Below, one piece after another: positions 1 through 6,600 of a stretch of 6,869 nucleotides of DNA. A model generated the notes under the pieces. It was not told the origin of the DNA, did no database searches, and worked only from the letters and a program-made list of their open reading frames with translations. Positions within the stretch are counted from its first letter, which is position 1; every line of letters starts with the position of its first letter. The stretch is from Myxococcales bacterium UBA1238 (lineage in GTDB: Bacteria > Myxococcota_A > Bradymonadia > UBA7976 > UBA1532), in assembly GCA_002309015.1 (NCBI GenBank), contig DBWM01000028.1, positions 1 to 6,869 on the forward strand, written 5' to 3'. A program made the position numbers and the translations under genes.

Positions 1-3000
1 GGCAGCACGACGGATGCCGAAATCGATGGCGAAATCGATGGCGAAATCGACGGCAGCGTCATCCTGACCGATGTGCCCGTTGGCGGCAAATGTCAATGTG
101 ATGATAACTGTGTCAAGTTCGATGGTTATACTACTTCATGCTTCTATGGTATTTGTGCCTTAACGATTAATGGTAAAGAGAAATGTGAGGCACAAGGGAG
201 TCCTGCAGGATGTCCCGAAAATGATAGCAAATATCAATGCTGGGAAGTTTCGTCGAATTCAGGTTCGAGCCGTGCCATGTGCTTTGTGTCCTGCAATAAC
301 GCCGATTGTGGCGGTCAATGCTATGCGGCTGATGATGACACATGCTGGCATTCAGAAGAGACTCGAGCCTATTGTGACTCTGCATGCGCTACTTATTGCC
401 CCCAGAAGATAGAAGTCACTCCTGTTACGGCTGAAACCTGTGCTGAATATTTCGATTGCCTCAACAATCGCTATTTCCATGGTGTTTATTCCGGTGAAGG
501 GGGAATGCAGGAATGTTTGTATTGTAAAGATTATGCGAACGATAATTATTGGGCATCTAACTATGGCATCACTTTTGATTCAGAGGAAGCATGCAAGGCG
601 TATTTCTGCGTGACTTGCGAAGCGAGCGAAGCGGTTCTGCGTGCGAATGCAGATGTCGTCGACTGCTGGAGAGATGAATGCGGTGAGTCCGAGACGGACG
701 CTGAGTTAATGGAATGCGTCATGGCGAATTGTTCCACTGAGAATGACGCATGCTTCGTCAAGGATGATGGCATCTGCTCGCCTACGGAATCCCTTGCCAC
801 AGAGCCCGAAGACTGCGTGAAATGTGGTGATGGAATCTGCTCTGAAGGCTTGGAATCGGCAGATCCTGAGGCCGAAAACTTCTGTAAGTTTGACTGTGTA
901 CCTACGACAACAAATTGTGGAGAGTATTGGACGTGCAAAACAATCGCAAGCTACTGCCATTATTGTACGGAGAACGTTTCATATCAAGGATCTACATATC
1001 CGGGTTACATGGTAGTGGGACAGGCTCTCTTGGGACAGCCATTCTCTTCTGCTGAAGAATGTTCGGCCAATATCTGTCTCCACTGTACCGCATCTGCAGA
1101 GGATTCGGCGTCCTATTCGGCCATGATGAATTGCTTCTCGGAGAGTTCATGCGCTCAGGATCAAAGTTGCATAGTTGAGCACTGCAGCTCTGAAATCGAT
1201 GCATGCGTGAAATGTGGCGAAAATCAATACATTGACAATAATTATATTTGCAAGGATTGCACTGCGATTCCCAACTGCAAAGATGAGGCTTTGACCGCTT
1301 GCTCAAAGAAAGCGAATGCTTCCTGCACCGCATGCAAGGATGGTTACACCGGTGCATTGTGTGACGCCTGCGATACCGCCAATGGCTACAGCCAGACCAG
1401 CGCAGCAGGCGCTCCTCTGGTTTGCGAGAAGGCTTCTACCTGCAACGTCGCCCACTGTGCCACCTGCGTGACCGGTGAGACCGCTAAATGCAGCGTTTGC
1501 GAGGGCGGTTACTACGTTGACAGCGATAACTGCACGGCTTGCAAGACGGCAACCGAGCTTCACTGCGCCACTGACGCATTCACCGCTTGCACCGGTGGCA
1601 CTGAAGACAACGCCAAGTGCACTGCTTGCGATTCAGCAAGCGACTACAAGTATCTGGATGGCAAAGCTTGCGTAGCGTCTTGTGGCGATGACAAGTACGT
1701 GGATGGCAATGCTTGCGTAGCGTCTTGTGGCGATGACAAGTACGTGGATGGCAATGAGTGCGTAGCCAGCTGCGATGGCAAGAAGATTCAGGGCAACGCT
1801 TGTGTTTATGACTGCGACCCCGAGATGGGTTACTACCTTGCACATCCCGAAGATGCTTCCTGCACCGCGTGCAGCACCAAGATCGATCATTGCGTAACCT
1901 TAGGTGAGTGCACCGCTAGAGCCGATGCATCCTGCATGGCATGCGAGCTTGGCTATGACGGCGCCAAGTGCGACACCTGCATGCTTGGCTACACCGGCAA
2001 CGGCGGTAAGTGCGACACCTGCGACACTGCTAAGGAATATTACCCGATTGAAGGTACCAACTCCTGCGCGAGTGCTAATACTAGTACTGGTATGTATTTG
2101 GATGGTAACACCGAAGAAACCAAAGTTTGGAAATCATGCAGTGGCGCAGTTTCGGGTTGCAGTGATTGCACTAAGGGCGACAATGGAGTTGTTTGCAACG
2201 CATGCTCGGGTGACAAGTATCTGGATGACAATGCTTGTGTAGACAGCTGTGAAGGTAAGTACGTGGATGGCAAAGCGTGCGTAGCCAGCTGCGAAGGCAA
2301 GTACCTGGATGGCAATGAGTGCGTAGCCAGCTGCGATGGCAAGAAGATTCAGGGCAATGCTTGTGTTAATGCCTGCGACCCCACGAGCGGTTACTACCTT
2401 GCAAATACCGAAGATGCTTCCTGCTCCGCTTGCACTCCTGCGACAGAGATTAAACATTGCGAAGTCGAAGTGACTGCTTGCACCGAGACCGCCGATGCGA
2501 AATGCACCGATTGCGCCGATGGCTACACCGGCGATAAGTGCGACGCCTGCGATGACGGTAACGGTTACACTCCGCTGGTTGGCGATACTCTCACCTGCGT
2601 CATCTGTGGCGAAGGTGAGTATGCAAACTTTGAGGTTGCAGGATCTGAAGCTGACAACGCGGGCAAATGCGTGCTGAAAACGGGTTACACAGCAACCGGT
2701 TGTGACACGGATAGCGGATATTACCCGGTTGATGGTCAGAACGGCCTCTGCCTGAAGGCGGGTACCGCTGCTGCCGGTAAGTATCTGGACGGTGACACCG
2801 ACGCCTCCAAGGTTTGGAAGGCATGCAAGACGTGGGAAGAGCTCTACTGCAAGAACTCTTCTTCATACGAAGGCTGCGATGGTAACGGAACTTCAGATAC
2901 AGCCACGTGCACCGCTTGCGCCGATCGCTACTATGACAGCGAGGCCGGCGATGCAGTTGTTTGCGCCAAGTGCAAGGAACCCTGCGCGACCTGCAGCGGC

Positions 3001-3351
3001 ACAGCGGACACCTGCACCTCTTGTCTTACAGAGCAAAAATATCTGTATGGCACTGCTTGCCTACCCGAATGCTTCGCTGGGACGTATGCGGATAATTCGA
3101 ATGTCTGTCAGGATTGCGACACCTCCTGCAAGACCTGCAGCGGCGCTGGCCCGAGTGCCTGCCTGAGCTGTGATGCAACAGATGAAGATCACAAGTATCT
3201 GGATGGCACTGCTTGCGTAGCATCTTGTGGCGATGGCAAGTACGTCGACGATTCGAATATTTGTCGCTCTTGCGAATCGAACTGCAAGAGCTGCAGTGGT
3301 GCTGATACCTGCACCGTTTGTAATAAAGGTTACAAACTAAATGGGGGGTGA
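1..3351 (+). CDS. Cys-rich EGF/furin-like repeat surface protein, 5'-partial, apparently frameshifted near its 3' end
   Basis: The reading frame is open to the left edge, so the GTG at 73 is internal; its residue aligns with Met138 of the downstream paralog. Residues 1-24 of the visible frame are an Asp-rich linker with three EIDG repeats. An N-terminal Cys module (nt 73-414) begins PVGGKCQC. Two copies of a roughly 105-residue Cys module follow (nt 430-756 and 910-1218), separated by CGDGIC-type repeats. From nt 1219 to 3348 there are EGF-, VSP- and furin-like repeats rich in CxxC, including KYLDG/KYVDG...CVASC arrays and three furin-like units near the end. A hand count gives about 140 cysteines in about 1,100 residues, implying an oxidised, extracytoplasmic protein. 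By analogy with the paralog it should be a lipoprotein with its signal peptide upstream of the window. The TGA follows a G6 tract, and the family C-terminus lies in the next frame. The ligand is unknown; adhesion or surface-layer roles are only guesses. Confidence 0.85.
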   Translation, partial: GSTTDAEIDGEIDGEIDGSVILTDVPVGGKCQCDDNCVKFDGYTTSCFYGICALTINGKEKCEAQGSPAGCPENDSKYQCWEVSSNSGSSRAMCFVSCNNADCGGQCYAADDDTCWHSEETRAYCDSACATYCPQKIEVTPVTAETCAEYFDCLNNRYFHGVYSGEGGMQECLYCKDYANDNYWASNYGITFDSEEACKAYFCVTCEASEAVLRANADVVDCWRDECGESETDAELMECVMANCSTENDACFVKDDGICSPTESLATEPEDCVKCGDGICSEGLESADPEAENFCKFDCVPTTTNCGEYWTCKTIASYCHYCTENVSYQGSTYPGYMVVGQALLGQPFSSAEECSANICLHCTASAEDSASYSAMMNCFSESSCAQDQSCIVEHCSSEIDACVKCGENQYIDNNYICKDCTAIPNCKDEALTACSKKANASCTACKDGYTGALCDACDTANGYSQTSAAGAPLVCEKASTCNVAHCATCVTGETAKCSVCEGGYYVDSDNCTACKTATELHCATDAFTACTGGTEDNAKCTACDSASDYKYLDGKACVASCGDDKYVDGNACVASCGDDKYVDGNECVASCDGKKIQGNACVYDCDPEMGYYLAHPEDASCTACSTKIDHCVTLGECTARADASCMACELGYDGAKCDTCMLGYTGNGGKCDTCDTAKEYYPIEGTNSCASANTSTGMYLDGNTEETKVWKSCSGAVSGCSDCTKGDNGVVCNACSGDKYLDDNACVDSCEGKYVDGKACVASCEGKYLDGNECVASCDGKKIQGNACVNACDPTSGYYLANTEDASCSACTPATEIKHCEVEVTACTETADAKCTDCADGYTGDKCDACDDGNGYTPLVGDTLTCVICGEGEYANFEVAGSEADNAGKCVLKTGYTATGCDTDSGYYPVDGQNGLCLKAGTAAAGKYLDGDTDASKVWKACKTWEELYCKNSSSYEGCDGNGTSDTATCTACADRYYDSEAGDAVVCAKCKEPCATCSGTADTCTSCLTEQKYLYGTACLPECFAGTYADNSNVCQDCDTSCKTCSGAGPSACLSCDATDEDHKYLDGTACVASCGDGKYVDDSNICRSCESNCKSCSGADTCTVCNKGYKLNGG
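19..54 (+). repeat. Three 12-bp tandem repeats encoding EIDG
   Basis: GAAATCGATGGC occurs at 19-30 and 31-42, and with one change (GACGGC) at 43-54. Each unit encodes Glu-Ile-Asp-Gly in frame. The paralog has only one such unit, before its DGSVETK sequence, so the linker differs in length between the genes. Confidence 0.9.
430..1218 (+). repeat. Two diverged copies of a roughly 105-residue Cys module
   Basis: The copies are at 430-756 and 910-1218. The shared pattern is C-x2-Y-(F/W)-x-C, then a C-x2-C pair, then F-x-S-x-E-x-C-x4-C-x2-C, then several spaced Cys ending in D-A-C. The paralog has one copy at 4446-4730, with Y-x-C, C-x2-C, F-A-T-A-E-E-C-K-E-Y-L-C and a final A-A-C-F. I do not recognise the domain. 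Conserved Cys, a central F-(S/T)-x-E-E-C strand or helix start and variable loops suggest a small disulfide-stabilised fold. Confidence 0.7.
1648..1779 (+). repeat. Tandem 45/42-bp repeats encoding K-Y-(L/V)-D-G...C-V-A-S-C units (array 1)
   Basis: Units are at 1648-1692 (45 bp), 1693-1737 (45 bp) and 1738-1779 (42 bp), followed by a diverged unit starting KKIQGNAC. The first two differ at only a few bases. Each unit carries two Cys in the spacing C-x3-C, preceded by an aromatic residue and D-G, as in Cys-rich surface-antigen repeats. A related array occurs 3' at 2215-2340. Confidence 0.9.
2215..2340 (+). repeat. Tandem 42-bp repeats encoding K-Y-(L/V)-D-x...C-V-x-S-C units (array 2)
   Basis: Three 42-bp units (2215-2256, 2257-2298, 2299-2340) are followed by the same KKIQGNAC unit as in array 1. 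The last unit and its continuation, 2306-2357, match 1745-1796 at all 52 bases, at an offset of 561 bp. Homology continues at protein level into the segment C-D-P...G-Y-Y-L-A...E-D-A-S-C. A lone related unit recurs at 3193-3240. Confidence 0.9.
2962..3348 (+). repeat. Three furin-like Cys-rich repeats
   Basis: Units with a C-(A/K)-(T/S)-C-S-G core begin with Cys codons at 2983, 3127 and 3283, giving periods of 48 and 52 residues. Each continues to a C-x2-C and, in the first two, K-Y-L-x-G-T-A-C. This spacing is typical of furin-like (FU) cysteine-rich repeats, best known from eukaryotic convertases, receptors and protist surface antigens. The third unit is cut by the TGA at 3349. Confidence 0.7.
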
Positions 3352-3448
3352 TTGCGACCTTTGCGGGGAAAGCGACAAGGCTGACTCGGAACTCTGTGCA
3401 GCCTGCGGTGGTACGTGGGATGGCGCATCCTGCGATCTCTCGCTTTAA
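3350..3448 (+). pseudogene. Out-of-frame C-terminal tail of the upstream Cys-rich gene
   Basis: Directly after the TGA at 3349-3351, the +1 frame reads 32 residues starting DCDLCGESDK, with C-A-A-C-G-G-T-W-D at 3398-3421, ending at TAA 3446-3448. The complete paralog ends with C-E-A-C-G-G-T-W-D (Cys1014 onward) and stops 15 residues after that Asp. The preceding contexts also match (GYKLNGG against GLKLASG). Removing one G from the six-G tract at 3343-3348 joins the two frames as ...KLNGG-DCDLCG... This is therefore the displaced end of the same gene, not a separate small gene: it has no start codon or ribosome binding site of its own. Possible causes are a real mutation, a phase-variable tract, recoding, or a sequencing error. 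Confidence 0.85.
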
Positions 3449-3474
3449 TACTCCCTCCCCCTGACATCCCCCTG

Positions 3475-3501
3475 GCCCCTCCTCGTTGAGGGGCTTTTTT
3501 T
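3475..3501 (+). terminator. Rho-independent terminator after the first Cys-rich gene
   Basis: The 7-bp stem GCCCCTC (3475-3481) pairs with GAGGGGC (3488-3494) around a six-base loop, followed by seven T (3495-3501). It lies 26 bases after the TAA of the out-of-frame tail (3446-3448). That placement fits the gene originally ending at the TAA rather than at the TGA at 3349. Confidence 0.9.
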
Positions 3502-3587
3502 ACCTCCCACAACTGTCGGCCTGCCCACTTCGTTCTCAGGATCCTGCCTCTTTTTTGTCTCACCCCCATTTTTTTGCTGCGGAATGG
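3502..3587 (+). other. Intergenic spacer without a gene
   Basis: This stretch runs between the terminator's T run and the -35 box. It is pyrimidine-rich with two T runs (near 3551 and 3569). I see no open frame with a ribosome binding site, no hairpin and no palindrome. Confidence 0.6.
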
Positions 3588-3616
3588 TTGACAGCGTACC
3601 CGGTTGTATCTATACG
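3588..3616 (+). promoter_or_regulatory. Sigma-70-type promoter for the downstream lipoprotein gene
   Basis: A perfect -35 box TTGACA (3588-3593) is followed by exactly 17 bases and a -10 box TATACG (3611-3616, four of six consensus positions). Transcription would start near 3622-3624, leaving a leader of about 45 bases. It lies between the upstream gene's terminator and this gene's ribosome binding site, so the second gene probably has its own transcript. No operator or palindrome is evident around it. Confidence 0.75.
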
Positions 3617-3654
3617 CTTCGAATTTATGTTCGCCACGATTTTTGCACGCGAAT

Positions 3655-3661
3655 AGGGGAG
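3655..3661 (+). promoter_or_regulatory. Ribosome binding site AGGGGAG
   Basis: AGGGGAG is a near-complete anti-16S match with seven bases between it and the ATG at 3669. Together with the signal peptide that follows directly, it fixes the start codon. Confidence 0.8.
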
Positions 3662-3668
3662 TTATAAA

Positions 3669-6600
3669 ATGCGTAGATTGGTTCAGCTTTACGGTTTTGC
3701 GATGACGGCGGCCCTGGCGTTTGGAGCTGCGGGGTGCGACGACGACGACAACGACAACGATAACGATGCCCTGCTGGCGGATGGCGGAAGCGAGGACTCG
3801 GGGCAAATCGATGCTTCCCGCGATGGCAGCACCACCGATTCCGGCAAAGCCGACGCGGAAGCAGATGGCAGCACGACGGACACCGATGGCAGCACCACCG
3901 ATGCAGAAGTAGACGGCAGCAGGACGGACACCGATGGCAGCACCACCGATGCAGAAGTAGACGGCAGCACGACGGACACCGATGGCAGCACCACCGACGT
4001 TGATGCAGAATTAAACCCCGATGCAGAAATGGATGGCAGCACCACCGATGCGGAAATCGACGGCAGCGTCGAGACCAAGATGCCCGTTGGTGGCAAATGT
4101 AAGTGTGATGATGACTGCGCCACGTTCGATGGTTATACCTCTTCGTGCTTCTACGGAATTTGTGCTTTAGAAATTAACGGAATCAGTGAATGCGAAGAAG
4201 AAGGCGCTCCTACTGGGTGTCCGGGAGATGATGAAAAATACCAGTGCTGGGGTGTTGGAAGTGATACCAGTGGTTATAAGCCCATGTGCTTTATCAGCGC
4301 AGACGATGAAGACTGTGATGGTGTGGACGACGCATCAAGCGATCACACTTGTTGGTTTTCAACGGAAACTAAAGCTTATTGCGACAAAGACTGTGCCACT
4401 TATTGCACAAGTGGTGGACAGCAGACGGAGCTGACTACCATCACGGCAGACTCTTGCGCGGCCTACTATGACTGCACGTATCGCGCTTACGTGGGTGACT
4501 ATTATTGTTCAGGATGTGATGAGTATTATGACGATGAAGACTTCACTTATTATGTGGGTAGAGAGTTCGCAACCGCTGAAGAATGCAAAGAATACCTTTG
4601 CGTAAGTTGTGAGTCTGGTAACGCGAACGCATTTCAGACCTTTGAAGATCTCATGTCTTGTTCAGAAACGGAGGAATGTGAGTATCTTGAGCAATGTGAT
4701 GCCTGCAGTGATAAAATCGCTGCCTGCTTCGTGACGGGCGATAACATCTGCTCACCCACCGAAACGGCTGCGACTGAGATCGCTTGTGCTAAATGTGGCG
4801 ATGGCATTTGCACGCCCGCTGCCAATGAAACTGCTGAGAATTGTTATATCGATTGCGCAGAATCTGTATCAAACAAGACCTGCGGTGAGGCCATCGATAT
4901 TTCGGCAGGCGGCGAGTTTAAGACCAGCAATATTGGCTCAGGCAATGATTACGTTGGTAAGTCTGGGAACGACGTTTTCTTCAAGTTTACGCTGGCTGAG
5001 TCCAAGAACGTCACTTTGACCACCAGCGCTGCGGAGTCCGATTATGAACTCACAGACACTTATTTGTGGTTGCTGAAGGGGACTTGTACAGACCTGGCCG
5101 AAATTGCGCATAATGATGACATTGATTACAGCGGTGGTAATGCTTATTCCGAAATCAAGGCTGTTCTTCCGGCTGGCGATTACTATGTTGTCGCAGAAAG
5201 TTATTATAGCGATACATATGGTGATTTTAAGCTGACTGCTGCTTTTGACGCCTACACCGCAGAATGTGGCGATGGTTACTGCACCGATGAAAGCGATGAT
5301 CCTACAGCGAGCAACTACTGTGCTGAGGACTGCGTGAAATGCGGCGACAAGGTCTGCTCTCCGGAGGAAACGCTGGACAACTGCCCTGCGGATTGCGTGA
5401 GAGCTGACGATGGCATCTGCACCGCAGGCTACGAAAGCATTCTGACATCGGCTGCAGATTGCGGTGGTGCGTGCGGTGATTTTATTTGCAGTGTGGACGA
5501 AAAAGAATCCTGCGACGATGACTGCGATGTTCCTGCCAACGATACCTGCGCCAATGCCATTCCGCTGACTTTGGGCACTCCGGTTCAGGGTGGTATTACG
5601 ACGGCTTCTGCCGGACTTTATGGTGATCCTGATGTGTGGTATCAGTTTACTGTTACCGAAGCAGGTACTTATGCTATCGATATTGAAGAGACAGCGGGCA
5701 ATTGGCAGCCTTACTTTGATGTTTTGCCTTCCTGTAGTTCAACTTCTTCGCAGCGTCTGACGGGGAGTAGGACTCACGCAGCAATGGAGTTTGCTGCAGG
5801 TACTTATTATATTGCAGTGACACGTTATGATTCTGCTTCCCTTGGCGCTTTCTCGCTGAAGGTTTCGCCTTACACCTACACTGTTCCTACTTTGACGGAC
5901 ACAACAGCTGTCCTCACCGACGCTGGCTTACTGGGCTTGAAGCTCAAGGGCGCTGATGAGGGTAAAGATGTTCTGGGCGCGACTTTCAGCCTGCTCAATG
6001 CGGATGGCGAGAAGCTCCTGCTTGGTTACGATGTAGACTATTATACCGGGGAAATTACTGAGTATTATGATATGAGCATGTATGTGAGCGCTGCTTATGA
6101 AGGCAACAACTATGTTGCAACAACAGTCTTTGATACGCGTTATGGTCAAAACATTGATACTGCGGTGAAGGCGACTGTAACGATCTTCGACGCCGATAGT
6201 CAGAAGTCTGAAGCAAAGACCGTAGATCTGACTTCGTCCGTAACCCCTGAAGAGGTTGCAGTCGGTGAGGTCTGCGATGAGTTCTTCACCGTTTGCGCTA
6301 CGGGTAATACTTGCAACTTAAACGCGGCTCAGACCGCCTACGTCTGCACCACCTGCGCTGAGCGCTGTGATGCCACGACTCAGACCGGCTGCACTTCTGC
6401 ATATGTTTGCACGGCCTGCGGCGGTACGGATACAACCGCAGCGAATGGCACTTACGCCGCAGAGAATTGCTCTTTTAGCAGTACCCCTGAAGCCTGCCCC
6501 GCTGGCAAGTATGGTGAACCTGGCAGCTGCGCCGATTGCAAGAAGGCCGCTGACCTCTATTGCGCGACGAATGCATTCATCGACTGCACCGGCGGAACCA

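Noticed and set aside
73..75. GTG as the start codon of the first gene
   Set aside because: The frame is open to base 1 and encodes the same Asp-rich linker found upstream of the equivalent residue in the paralog. There is no ribosome binding site and no signal peptide after it.
561..938. Reverse-strand frames of 84-125 residues inside the first gene
   Set aside because: They are shadows of Cys-rich coding sequence, without ribosome binding sites or recognisable domains.
1648..2340. CRISPR array or diversity-generating retroelement variable repeats
   Set aside because: The repeats are contiguous, in frame and coding, with no unique spacers. No reverse transcriptase or template repeat is present, and differences are not adenine-biased.
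3349..3351. TGA read as selenocysteine or another amino acid
   Set aside because: Reading through in the same frame continues LRPLRGKRQG and does not give the conserved tail. Only a frame change does, so stop reassignment does not explain it.
3663..3669. TATAAAA as an alternative -10 box
   Set aside because: It touches the ATG and would give a leaderless or internal start. The TTGACA-17-TATACG pair upstream, with a ribosome binding site between, explains the gene better.
3330..3806. 158-residue reverse-strand open frame over the intergenic region
   Set aside because: It covers the promoter, terminator and signal-peptide region of the + strand genes. It is low complexity with a long Val run produced by the GAC repeats, and no plausible domain is visible.
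3689..4123. 144-residue reverse-strand frame
   Set aside because: It is the antisense of the Asp-rich repeat tether. Its Ser/Val/Pro-rich repeated sequence is a by-product of the 48-bp repeats.
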